From the IMG/VR virus record IMGVR_UViG_3300025132_000199, positions 1 through 29,644 of that record: 29,644 bases of DNA. The stretch is one strand, 5' to 3'. This stretch comes from a virus. A model generated the notes under the pieces. That model saw only the letters and a list, made by a program, of their open reading frames with translations, was not told where the DNA came from and did no database searches. Shown here piece after piece: positions 12,888 to 22,600 of this stretch; position 1 is the stretch's first letter; the number at the start of each line of letters is the position of its first letter. The position numbers and the translations under genes are program-made.

Positions 12888-14487
12888 TGTGTGCCTTTGC
12901 TTGTATTGCTGTTTGCGCTACTAGATCATACCTGTCTAAGATTGCCTGCTGCTTCAGGCTTGGAAACCCACGCTTCTTACGGTACATGATATCAACAATA
13001 ATCCGCGCTGCTTGTTTGCGCGTGAGGCCAGTGCCATCGACCCCGTTGTACGCCAGCATGTTGAATTGCTTTTGCGTCACCACATCACGCGGGTCCGTCG
13101 GGTGGGTGGGGGTCATGTCAAATCTGGAGAAGGGATCAACGTCTTTCGACGAGTAGGTGGCCTTGAGTTTCAGGGCCGCCCTTCTACTGGACTCTTGCAG
13201 TCGGGCCGCCTGCGCTTCTTTGCGCATCTCCTCTTCAGTCTCAGCCTGCTTCACTGCTTCAAGAGGGTCAACCTCGTCACCTGCCTCAGCAATAATTTCC
13301 TTTGCTCGCTCAGTGATTGGGCCGGGGTCTTGCCCACTCAGCACATCGACTGCACCAATCAACTTGTGTTTGCCACTGTTGCCTTTGAAGTCAATGATTA
13401 TGCAGTGTGGCTTGTCACTCGATTCGATGATTGCCTTGCGCTCCGCCGCCGTCGTCGTCTGCGAAAGATCCACGTTCGGCCTCGTCGCTCGGCCCACGCA
13501 CTGGACGTACTTCGCCCTCACTTTGGTGGCCGTCATCATCACGACTGCGTGACACCCCGGCGCGTCGAAGCCCTCGGTTAGCACTCCAACATTCGTCACA
13601 AACTGAACCGACCCATCCGCAAATCCCGCAAGGATCTGCCTCCGGTTGGTTGATTCGGTCGAACCAGTAACACATTCTGCTGCTCCTAATCTATGCCTGT
13701 TAATGATTTGCGCTACCAGTTCTGCTTGCCTTACGCTGGCGCAGAAGATGATGGCTTGCTTATCTCCAAGTAGTTCTAGTGTGGGGTGGACCATGCCGTG
13801 CAGATTCTTTTCTTCCTCAAGAACCTCGTGCAAGTCTTTGCCGCAAAGGTCGCCCATCCGAGTCCGGATAGTTGAGTAATCGAGAGAGCCAACCGTCACG
13901 TACCTCTGCTTGATAGGCACGAGCCACCCGTCATCCACCGCATCATTGATCTCGTACCTGAATGGGCAGTCTTCAAACACGGCACGCAAACCAATCTCAT
14001 CACCACGGTCAGGCGTTGCGGTCACGCCGAGAAGGCGCAGGCTGGGGTTCCCGTCTTGCATGTACTTGATGAACCTGCGGTACGAAGACGCAACAGCATG
14101 GTGCGCCTCGTCAATGATGACGATGTCGTAGTCGCTGGGGCGGATGCGCTCCATGCGCATGATCCCCATCCAGCCTGCGTTGAGAGTTTGAATGCTGGAC
14201 ACAACAACAGGTGGAGAGTTGTCGAAGTCTGCATAGTTCTCAGCCTTCTCGATCTGTGGGGGGATGCCTGTGTAGCCCTCAATTTTCAGGGCCGCTTGAC
14301 GAATGAGTTCTTCCCGGTGCGCAATGACAATCGTCCGCTTGCCCTTGACTAGTGCCTGACGAATGATGTCACTGATGACCACCGTCTTGCCTGTACCAGT
14401 TGCTGCAACCAGCAACACTGACTTGTGCTTCGCAAACGAATCGCGCGCAGAGTCAACAGCCCTCACTTGGTACGGACGCAAATTCAT
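12706..14487 (-). CDS. Superfamily 2 DEAH-box helicase
   Basis: A 593-residue DNA helicase. Motifs from ATG 14487: an LRPYQ Q-type opening (3-7), Walker A AATGTGKT (28-35), DEAH in DIVIIDEAHH, motif III GVTATPDR, and motif VI QCVGRATRP. The arrangement is that of the UvsW/type III restriction 'Res' class, which remodels branched DNA and R-loops, fitting recombination-dependent replication. The start is placed at ATG 14487 because it overlaps the upstream stop as ATGA; the frame continues to 14514. The last 180 bp also encode the sigma-like protein. The C-terminal 130 residues are unassigned. Confidence 0.9.
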   Translation of the reverse strand: MNLRPYQVRAVDSARDSFAKHKSVLLVAATGTGKTVVISDIIRQALVKGKRTIVIAHREELIRQAALKIEGYTGIPPQIEKAENYADFDNSPPVVVSSIQTLNAGWMGIMRMERIRPSDYDIVIIDEAHHAVASSYRRFIKYMQDGNPSLRLLGVTATPDRGDEIGLRAVFEDCPFRYEINDAVDDGWLVPIKQRYVTVGSLDYSTIRTRMGDLCGKDLHEVLEEEKNLHGMVHPTLELLGDKQAIIFCASVRQAELVAQIINRHRLGAAECVTGSTESTNRRQILAGFADGSVQFVTNVGVLTEGFDAPGCHAVVMMTATKVRAKYVQCVGRATRPNVDLSQTTTAAERKAIIESSDKPHCIIIDFKGNSGKHKLIGAVDVLSGQDPGPITERAKEIIAEAGDEVDPLEAVKQAETEEEMRKEAQAARLQESSRRAALKLKATYSSKDVDPFSRFDMTPTHPTDPRDVVTQKQFNMLAYNGVDGTGLTRKQAARIIVDIMYRKKRGFPSLKQQAILDRYDLVAQTAIQAKAHIDQIARAGWPDPSTFAGREPSAPVLSGETSQAEGVLQDMERGRSGERDVPDSEASSGQKV

Positions 14488-14762
14488 TTCAGATCTTTCG
14501 GGGCCATCTTCCAAACGCTCTCGGATACAAAGCCAGTGCCTTTACAGGCTTCGCAGCCTCTGCCTCCACAGTATGGGCATGACCTGTCAAGCCTCGCAAG
14601 TTTTGCAACCTGCTCCATTTGCAGCCACGCCTGCTTCATGGTTGCCCGATCAAAGTGCGGGTTATCCTGCATGGACACAGTCAGAAACTTCTGGATCTCA
14701 GCCAGTTTGGTGAGAAACATTTCGATGTCCCGGTTCAGATCTTTTGCTAGTTGGGTATCCAT
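14484..14762 (-). CDS. Small protein with a DnaJ-type zinc motif
   Basis: A 92-residue protein and the first gene of the leftward replication cluster. A helical N-half (about 60 residues) is followed by CPYCGGRGCEACKGTGF, a single pair of CxxCxGxG-like motifs as in the DnaJ zinc centre. It may be a protein-protein adaptor or DNA contact. The frame begins at 14789, but that ATG lies upstream of the -10 box at 14770-14775. A transcript starting about 7 bp after the box would begin at or just before ATG 14762, so the mRNA would be leaderless or nearly so. A further in-frame ATG lies 14 codons in. The gene's end overlaps the helicase start by ATGA. Confidence 0.65.
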   Translation of the reverse strand: MDTQLAKDLNRDIEMFLTKLAEIQKFLTVSMQDNPHFDRATMKQAWLQMEQVAKLARLDRSCPYCGGRGCEACKGTGFVSESVWKMAPKDLK

Positions 14763-14769
14763 GCTTCGC

Positions 14770-14798
14770 ATTATACCTAGCCTTGCCATCTTGGCAAG
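14770..14798 (-). promoter_or_regulatory. Leftward sigma70 promoter with overlapping 17-bp dyad
   Basis: On the minus strand: TTGCCA (14797-14792), 16-bp spacer, TATAAT (14775-14770). The -35 box and part of the spacer form the perfect dyad CTTGCCA-TCT-TGGCAAG (14782-14798). A protein bound there would block the promoter. It drives the helicase/primase cluster. Confidence 0.75.
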
Positions 14799-14831
14799 TC
14801 AACATCCAACAAAAATTCTTGGAGATTTTTC

Positions 14832-14905
14832 TTGACACCGATACCACGTTTTTGGTACAACCCCTTTCAACCCCGGTTTGAACTGGGTACAATTAGAACT
14901 ACAAT
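14832..14905 (+). promoter_or_regulatory. Rightward promoter region for the RecE-like gene
   Basis: Two candidate promoters lie in tandem: TTGACA (14832-14837) with an 18-bp spacer to TACAAC (14856-14861, TG-extended), and TTGAAC (14878-14883) with a 16-bp spacer to TACAAT (14900-14905). Between them TTCAA-CCCCGGT-TTGAA (14866-14882) is a dyad overlapping the second -35 box. GGTACAA recurs at 14854 and 14886, 32 bp apart. Divergent control with the leftward promoter is likely. Confidence 0.55.
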
Positions 14906-14922
14906 TAGTACAGGAGTAGGTG

Positions 14923-15747
14923 ATGCCGTTAACTAACATCGACGAGCAAATGTACCGTGACTTGCCGCTGATGAATCAATCAGCAATCAAGCATGGTTTA
15001 AAATCCATGGCCCACATGAAGGCGTACATGGATGGCAAGATCAAATTCACATCCGATGCCCTGAGCCTTGGCTCACTGGTGCATGCCGTGGTGCTGGAGG
15101 AGGACATACTCCACGACCTGTATGCGGTCATGCCCAAGATTGACCGGCGTACCAAGGCTGGCAAGCAGGAGTACGCAGAGTTCTTGCAGATCAATGCTGA
15201 CAAAACTGTTTGCACGCAAGACGATTGGGATACGGCCATGGCTATGCGTGAGTCCGTCTGGTCCCACCCGGCATCCAAGTCTCTGCTCAAGCGCAAAGGC
15301 AAGACAGAGCAATCCCTGACATGGCATCACCCTTCTGGTGTGGACTGCAAGGGGCGCATTGATCTGCTGCTTGACGGCAAGGGCAGGCAGAAGCCGATGA
15401 TCGTTGACCTGAAGACTACGATCGACGCAAGCCCCGCTGGCTTCGCCCGCTCAGTAGCCAAGTACGGCTACCACTTACAGGCTGCGTTCTACAAAGACGG
15501 CATGCAACACGGAGAGAATCGCAACTGTGCGTTTGCAATTATTGCTGTCGAAAAAGTTGAGCCATATGCGGTTGGCGTGTATGTGCTTGACGATGCTGCG
15601 ATTAGCCAAGGAAGAAAAGATTACGAAAAGGTCTTGACTTCTTGGAAAAGCGCGTTACAATCTGGGATCTACCCGTCGTACTCTGATGCGCCGGAGACTC
15701 TTTCTTTACCTGAATGGGCAGTGACGCCCGAAACCCTAACTGTTTAA
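14923..15747 (+). CDS. RecE-like PDDEXK exonuclease
   Basis: A 274-residue nuclease of the exonuclease VIII/RecE-like PDDEXK class (DUF3799-type), expected to resect double-strand ends to give 3' tails for annealing. Key positions: LGSLVHAVVLE near 54 with the conserved His, GRIDLLL with Asp147, VDLKTT with Asp162 and Lys164, and YGYHLQAAFY as the helix with conserved Gln. The length fits a lone C-terminal RecE domain. The start is ATG 14923 with AGGAG upstream. It is followed 11 bases later by an SSB-like gene, a logical partner for single-strand annealing; no RecT/Beta annealing protein is seen in the window. Confidence 0.85.
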   Translation: MPLTNIDEQMYRDLPLMNQSAIKHGLKSMAHMKAYMDGKIKFTSDALSLGSLVHAVVLEEDILHDLYAVMPKIDRRTKAGKQEYAEFLQINADKTVCTQDDWDTAMAMRESVWSHPASKSLLKRKGKTEQSLTWHHPSGVDCKGRIDLLLDGKGRQKPMIVDLKTTIDASPAGFARSVAKYGYHLQAAFYKDGMQHGENRNCAFAIIAVEKVEPYAVGVYVLDDAAISQGRKDYEKVLTSWKSALQSGIYPSYSDAPETLSLPEWAVTPETLTV

Positions 15748-15758
15748 GGACACTCACA

Positions 15759-16115
15759 TTGAATATCAATGACGCTTTCCCCGGTAAATACTTCAAGGCT
15801 TCTGACGTAGCCGAACCCAAGACCATGACCATCACTAACGTGGGCATGGAACAACTGCAAGACGGCACGCAAAAGCCAGCCGTCTACTTCAGCGAATCTC
15901 AACAGGCATTTGTCTTGAACAAGACCAACGCCAACTTCATGTCTCAGGCTTTCGGTGCGCAAACCGAAGGTTGGACTGGCAAGCAGGTCATCCTCTACAA
16001 GGATCAGGCTGCATTCCAAGGTCGCATGGTTGACTGCGTCCGTGTCAAGGCGGCGGGTGGATCTGCTGCTCCGGCTGCGCCAGCCCCAGCCAACACCGAC
16101 GACGTTCCTTTCTGA
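15759..16115 (+). CDS. SSB-like conserved phage protein
   Basis: A 118-residue protein probably started by TTG 15759, with AAGGA eight bases upstream; no ATG fits. The pattern INDAFPGKYFKASDV, VYFSESQQAFVLNKTNANFM and WTGKQVILYKDQAAFQGRMV is a frequent phage replication-module protein with a beta-rich, OB-like look. The Ala/Pro linker and the extreme C-terminus DDVPF resemble the acidic tip of bacterial SSB that recruits partners. Single-strand DNA binding next to the RecE-like nuclease is the likely role, although the family's function is not proven to my knowledge. Confidence 0.65.
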   Translation: MNINDAFPGKYFKASDVAEPKTMTITNVGMEQLQDGTQKPAVYFSESQQAFVLNKTNANFMSQAFGAQTEGWTGKQVILYKDQAAFQGRMVDCVRVKAAGGSAAPAAPAPANTDDVPF

Positions 16116-16126
16116 GCAACGTGCCG

Positions 16127-16161
16127 CCCACTGCCGCTGCTCCTTGCGGCAGTGGGTCTTT
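16127..16161 (+). terminator. Hairpin with short T-run after the SSB-like gene
   Basis: CCCACTGCCGC (16127-16137) pairs perfectly with GCGGCAGTGGG (16146-16156); the loop is 8 bases and TCTTT follows. It begins 12 bases after the stop codon. It can act as an intrinsic terminator or attenuator, and it is also the first unit of the RNA array described next. Confidence 0.5.
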
Positions 16162-16411
16162 GCCTTCGGGCGACAAATCCTAATTTGACCGGAGCGGTTC
16201 TGCCGCTCCACATCTCTCCGCTCTGTCTGCTGCAAGTCAGGCAGAGCATTAGCCCTCCGGCGACAACCCCTTTCGGCCTGCTACTTTTTACGAAATTTGG
16301 GTAGCGGGCCATTAGCCTTCGGGCGACAAATCCTTGGCTTTGCATTGGCCTTGGGACTTTGAACCTACCTCTTGCTGTAACCAAGGGGTAGGATTAGCCT
16401 TCGGGCGACAA
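16127..16411 (+). ncRNA. Tandem array of a two-hairpin RNA motif (four units)
   Basis: Each unit is a 10-11-bp stem with its own sequence, a short linker, GCC-loop-GGC (UUCG loop in three copies), then GACAA. Stems: 16127-16137/16146-16156; 16220-16229/16238-16247; 16275-16284/16301-16310; 16364-16374/16382-16392. Shared segments (ATTA)GCCTTCGGGCGACAA start at 16162, 16248, 16311 and 16393. In units 2-4 the shared segment abuts the stem exactly and begins ATTA; unit 1 has TCTTT instead. The stems share shape but not sequence. Unit 2 changes only two bases of the small loop. An extra hairpin GGAGCGG/CCGCTCC lies at 16191-16209. The region is non-coding, between the SSB-like gene and a zinc-ribbon gene, inside a transcript ended at 16685. 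It is no RNA class I know. Confidence 0.7.
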
Positions 16412-16414
16412 CCT

Positions 16415-16627
16415 ATGCCTAGATTACTTACCGACGAAGTCCTTCGACATGTCACCATCTCTCCCATGTGTGAGTTGTGCGGCTGCGAGGATCTGACCTA
16501 CCTCGGGTCTTACTGGTATACTCCGAAAGACCAGCCAAAGACCTACGCAAAGTACATGTCGTGTCCTGAGTGCGGACACTTCGCCAAGTACAATGACGAG
16601 CCGGACAGTCCACGCACGCTGGCATAA
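16415..16627 (+). CDS. Small zinc-ribbon protein
   Basis: A 70-residue protein from ATG 16415. CELCGCED (near 19-26) and CPECGHF (near 50-56) form a four-cysteine zinc ribbon around WYTPKDQPKTYAKYM. The function is unknown; DNA or RNA binding is likely. There is no Shine-Dalgarno sequence: the start codon is three bases after the last repeat unit (GACAA), so translation may depend on that structure or begin at the internal ATG 16466. It is followed by a strong terminator, so it ends the rightward transcript. Confidence 0.6.
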   Translation: MPRLLTDEVLRHVTISPMCELCGCEDLTYLGSYWYTPKDQPKTYAKYMSCPECGHFAKYNDEPDSPRTLA

Positions 16628-16640
16628 GCACACCCTCCGT

Positions 16641-16685
16641 CCCCCCAGCCGTTCCAACTCCCTTGGCTGGGGGGATTTTTTATTT
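16641..16685 (+). terminator. Strong intrinsic terminator
   Basis: CCCCCCAGCC (16641-16650) pairs perfectly with GGCTGGGGGG (16665-16674), with a 14-base loop, followed by ATTTTTTATTT. It ends the rightward unit. The T-run contains the stop codon of the convergent giant gene (16680-16682). The opposite strand lacks a U-tract, so it is one-directional. Confidence 0.9.
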
Positions 16686-19600
16686 GGTTGCCTGCTGCGC
16701 GCGGCGCAACACTTCAAGTCTGCGGCGTACCTCGCTTGCTTTGCTGAGTGGTGCGTCCGGGGTCTGCACCACGCTGCGCGCAAACTGCCGGTCCAAGTAG
16801 TTGGCGTCAATTTGCACAGGCACATGCTTGCCACTGATGAGAGCAGGGATACTCTTCTTGCTGACGTTGGCCTGTCTCAAGATGGCGGCCACCTCACGGG
16901 GCTTGACACCCAGCGCAACGAGCGCATTGATCTGACGCTGGAACCCATCCATATTTTGTTGGCGATTGCGATTCACCATGGCGTAGGTTGATTCAAGTTC
17001 TCGCTCGCTCACCGTACCCCGACGCCCAGCAATCTTGCGCAAGTAGCCAGTCAGCGAAGACTCGTTGCGCGCAAACGTTGCTGCTCTGAACGAGAACGCC
17101 TGACGCGGGTCAATCGTCTCGATCTTCAGGCCAGTGGTTTGCTGGAACAAATGGTACGGCAGGCTGTAGGTCTTACCGTAATCATTGGTGTATCCCATGA
17201 CCGCTCGGTATGGAGTGCGGATGAACTGATCCACCAGTCCCGGCTCGATTGCGCCAAGGATGTACTTGCTTCCTTCCAACACACGCTGCGTCAGCGGGGC
17301 CGCGTCCAAGTAAACCTTGGAGCCAGTGCGCTTCTTGTTGCGCGCAACATCCAAGATGCGACCAAACAAAATCTCTTCACCAAAGAATGGATCAGTGATC
17401 TCGTTGACTGCTGACACCAATGCTTTCTTCAGGCCAATGTCATCAGCACGGAACATCGCAAGGATTGGCTTGGTGAAGTATGAGTGTGGGTCCACGTACC
17501 CAAGGTCAATGAAGCGCACCTTGCCTTCCTCGCCGGGCAGCAAAACCATCGGGCTGTTCTCGTTCCACGGTGCAGCCAGTTGCCGCACTGCTTCCAGTTC
17601 CTCGTCATCGAATCCGAGGATTGCCGCCGCAACTTCTTGCAGGACGTACGCACCCATGATCGCAGACAGTTGCCCGACCGCACGTTGCATACCAATCTTG
17701 CGGATCTCCGGGTTGTCACTGCGCAACTCTTTGTGCGTGAGCAAGATGCGGTTCACCGCAGTGCGGCCCACTTCCCACGGGAACGAAGTGAACGTACCCA
17801 TGAACGGAACTTGGCGCAAACCCTTGATGAACTTAGGAACGTTGTCGTAGTTCGGGTAGGTGTTCTGGATGATCTTGGCTACGTCTTGCTTGAGCGCATC
17901 AGGCACAGGCTGGCCGCTCTTTGCGTACGCATTGGAGTACCGCTTGAGTTCAGTCTCGTACGCGAAGATCTTCCAGATGTCATCTTCAGCCATGTACGCT
18001 TTGTTCATGAACTCGACTGTGCCTTGCGCTGCCTTGGCAGTCTTGGACGCAGCAGCGCGAGCGCCGCCACGTTCAGCCCAGCGGTTGGCCCACTCTTCTA
18101 CGCTCAGTCCACCTGCTTCTTGCACCGCATCAAACACTTCGCGGAACGAACCAGACTGCACAACCCCAAGCCGTACGTACTCTTCGTACTTCTTTTGCGC
18201 CGCTTCTGAACGCTGACCAAACAAGCCTGTAACGCCAACCAAGTCCTTCATCTTGATAGAGCCATTCGGGATATGCCCGTTGGCTACAGCAAACCCGAGG
18301 TTGCCCACCAAGTTACGCAGGTGAGTGAGTGGAGAACCAATGGTCTTGCTCCACTTCACACCTGAGTTGAACTTCATGTAGTTGCGCAACCACCACTGGT
18401 CAATGTGCGTGTTGGCTGCTGCTTCTTCAAACGCCTGCTTCAGTTCAGGTGTAGTACGCAAACCATTCAGTGGCGCAAACGCCATGCTTGACTTGGTTGC
18501 AAACTCAGCAACGTGGGTTGGGTCTACCTCGTCAGACTGAAGATCAGAGAACAAGCCCTCAGCCAAACCAAACTCTCGCACCGAGGACAGGAACTTGTGG
18601 TTCGCAGCGAGCGCAGCAATCTTGCCGATCGACTTGGTGTAGTTGATGTAAGGATCATCGTACTCACCCCACAAAGCCATCAGCCAATCAGGAATATTTT
18701 TGCGCCCCATCAAGATGCTCAGATCTTTGCCGCCGATCTTGGTGGTCGATGCAAGGATAGCCATGGGTGACTCGGCAGCCTTGCCGCTGTACAGCAACTC
18801 ACCAATCATTTGCTCGATCTGATCTTCGCTGGACTCAGGGAACTGCTCGCGCAACTTGGCCTTGGCATTGTTGCGCACTTCCTCTGGTACTTTGCTCGCC
18901 CACTTCGGATCATCGAACACACGGTACGAACGGTGCAGGTAGGTGTCACCGTTCTTGTCAATGCGCGCAGCCAACTTGCCCTCGACCACACCCTCATCAA
19001 TCAATCGCTTGCTCATCTTCTTGATGTGCGCACGCATAGACTGACCAGCCTTCACCAGTTCAGGGAAAGACTCCAGTGCGGAGAAGTCATTGGTAGTCAG
19101 AGCCTCGTTCACCGCTGCAAGTTTGGGCCGCTTCTCAGCAGGGATTGCATTGATTGCTTTCTTCAGTTCAGCATTGTTGTATCGCGCACGCTCCAGATCC
19201 GCACGGATCTCTGCGTCCTTGCGCAACTTCATGTCGAAGATTTCTTCTGGCAGGTTGCCTTCTTTATGGAAGTGCGACTTGACAAACCTACCCGCAAAGT
19301 CACGGGTGGACCTGACCGAATCCATGCTCAGCGAGTATTCAAAGTCAAGGTCAACCTCGCCAGCCTTACTCATCTCTGCCAACGTCGCTCTGATTTGCGC
19401 TGTCGGGAACGGAGTCACCCGGCTGCCTGCATCATACAAAGCAAACTCTTTGTCTGAATCGGAGGGATTACTCATCGCCGACAACATTTGTGCTGCTTGA
19501 GGACGCGCGGCTTTGCCCAACTCTCGTCTAGTTGCGGCATAAAATGGGTGAACAGTTATGTCTTTGAAGGCCGCTCTCAGTTTGGGATCAAGACCTACGA

Positions 19601-22600
19601 CTATTGGAGGAAGTTGTGCAGGTCTATTGCCTCGCTTTGCTTGCGCAGCAAAGTCCGACATGTACTGTTTGAAGTTGAAGTTTTCAGACCCCACCGGCAA
19701 CACTGATCCGCCAATTGCTGCAATAGCCTCTGATATAGTAGTCACAGAGCCATCCAATGGGTAGAGTCCCGCCATGCCAGACACGCCTATCAAGTCTCCG
19801 TCTGCGTCTAACTCCGGTCTTTCAACAACACCCCTGACAACATAGGGAACGCCGTGCTTTTTAGAAAGCCTTTCTGCCATGCGGGTGAACATGGGGATGT
19901 AGTTGGCTCGTCCTTTGGGTCCACCAAAAGTTGCAAGCAGTTTGGTATCAGTTGCCTTTCTGCCGCTTAGTACTGTTTGCGCCCAAGACGGAACAATCCT
20001 GCCAAAGATAGCCAGCCCAAGGCGAGCGTACTCGGGATAGCCAGTATCTAGCGCGACCTGTTTCCAGTCTACCGCTTCGTATCCGCCAAGCCCTTCAGCC
20101 TTGAAAGAGATCGATCTCCCAACAGTTACTACAAGTTCAAAGTCGGGCATCTGCTGCTTGCCCGGTTTCTTAGGCAAGCCTTTGTGAGTGAGCATCAGCG
20201 TCCCGTCGCCCGGATTGAACTTGACAGTGTCGAACATGTCGAACACACGCGCTGCTGACTCAGGTGTGAGTGAGTATTCAAACTCGTCATCAAAGTCAGG
20301 TTCTTCCATGCCCAGTGCTGCGAACGGGGATTGATCGGCCTCTTCCTCAGCATCTTTTTGCTTTTGCACCTTCACCGCGTGCAGGAAGTTGTCAACGTCA
20401 GTCGAGTCCATACCATCCGTGCGCCCGGCGAGATGCTCAAACACAACAGACTTTTGCGGTTCAAGCGTTTGCTCTTCCGGGTTGACAATAGTCATCTGAA
20501 AGACATCGGTACCACCGTAGCCGTCTGGCCTTTGTATGTTGTTATCCGTGAAGTCTCCCTTGAATACATCCCTGTAATCAAACTCAGCCAGAGCATCCGG
20601 CCTGTTTGCTGGAATGACATACATCCGACCATCTACATCTCCGTCTTGGTCAACTGCTGCCTCCACAACAACTGCGTGCGGGATTCCTGTTTTGTATGCC
20701 ATGTGCTTTGCGGCACGAGTCAAGAATTTTTGGTAGACAAGTCTTTGCGCGTTACCTTCTTCTTGGACAATTGAAAGGGTGAGAGTGTCAAAACTTACGC
20801 CTCCAGATTCACCCCTAGCGATGCGATCCTCCACCATCCGAGCCATGAGTTTGGGTATTGTAAGAGCCATGCGACGCTCGTACGCATCGTTGTGATCCCA
20901 CTCCATAAGAGAAGCATCTTCATTTACAAAGAACGAAAGGTTATGCTCAAAGAGATCGCCGCCCGACAAGCCTTCAATTTCTTGAGACGTTATGGCGGTT
21001 GTAATTTTATGGCCCTTTTCAGTGGTATAGACGTACGCTTCGGAGCGCGAGTCATACATGGTATCGACTTCAAATTCGATTGACCTAATCGACGTTGGCA
21101 GTTGACCAAGCGAATAATCAAAGTCCTCTGCGATAAAATCAACAGTTGAGTTTGGATCAGACAAAGACTCCATCAACTCAACGGCTGACCCCGCAACGTT
21201 GAAGCCGCTGCCGTGCGCGTAAGCAACTCTTTCTGTATCAATGTTGCGCCCGCGCAGGTTTTCAATATCTTGCCTGATGGCGACACCTTCGGTTCTTGAC
21301 CTTGGGGTAGAAGGTCTTGCGCTATCACCAGCACGGGTCGCCAGATTGTCTGCAATTCTGCTAAGGCCACGGGGCATGTTGCTTCGGTCAACCTTTTGAG
21401 TTGCAACCATGTCCAGATACTGGAGCAAATTAGAATCGCTGTAGAGCAAATCCATCAACAGGAATGGACCAGTATCAATAGCAGCCTTGCGGTTCATCAA
21501 CAAGCGGCGGGCGCGGTCGATTGAATCCTGCATGTTGCCTTCGTATCCGATGCGGAACCCCTTGCTTGCGTTCCACATAGCAACGTGTCCGGGCGTGATT
21601 GGCTGGTAACTCCTGTCCGCAGCAACCGCCAAGAACTCAGAACCCGCAAGCGTAAAGTGCAAGTCAGCGCGTCTGATTTGCTTGCCGCTACCCATGCCGC
21701 GCAAACGATCACGCACGTTCATGGTAGTAAACTCGCCACCACGGCTGACCACCACGGCTTGAAGCGGCTTTACCTCATCACGGCGGACTGCATCAAACTT
21801 GCCCAGTTCACCAACCTCAGTGATGTCAGCCAAAGAAAGTTCGGCAGCGTTTGCAGAAACAAACATCAGTCGTTCATATTGGCCGACCGACATGCCGCGC
21901 CCGATGTTGAATGGGAATGGAACATCAACCGCATCTTGCGTAGCGTTGAGCAAACTCTTGTTGATTCGGTGGTGTTTGTATGCAGCAAGGCCAAGCGCAA
22001 TTGCTTTCGCGTCTACCTCGGTACGAGCGGCAGCAGCAATAAACATCATGACCAAGTCTGGGTTTGCGTCCATTGCTTCAGGCTCAAGAGTCTTGAGAAT
22101 GCGCTCAAGAGAATCCATCTGCTTAGCCACTGGGTCAATCTTGCGGTAGCCGCCATCCATTTGGGCCATGACGCTAAACGTTCGGTTGAGTTCCCGAGCG
22201 CTGCGGTCTGCAATACGGGTAGGTCCAGACACATACTGCTTTGCGAATCGCGCCTTGGCAAACATAGTTGCCAGACCTTGGGCAACGCCAAGAGAATCGT
22301 TTAGGACAATGCTTTCCAGTTGGTCCTCATCGCCTCGGATGACCGCTTGCTCGATGTGTTCTGGGACTCTCCCGCCCGGTCCTTCGAGTGATGCCTCATC
22401 TGCGTTTCGCAAAAAGATATGTAGGTTATCAGTTCCACTGAATCCAATGACCCTATTTCCTTCGCGGTTAGTGGCCCACCGTCCAAAAGCAATTTCGTAC
22501 GCTCGTTCTGCTGTTCGTTTGTCAACGCCAATCCTTTGCTCGCTGCCGCTGCCGCCCATCATTTCGATGGCAGTGCGGCGCATTTTCAAGTTTTGCTTTG

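Noticed and set aside
16162-16411. CRISPR array
   Set aside because: The shared segment is 15-19 bases at uneven spacing (about 90, 63 and 82), the intervals are self-complementary hairpins rather than spacers, and no cas gene is present.
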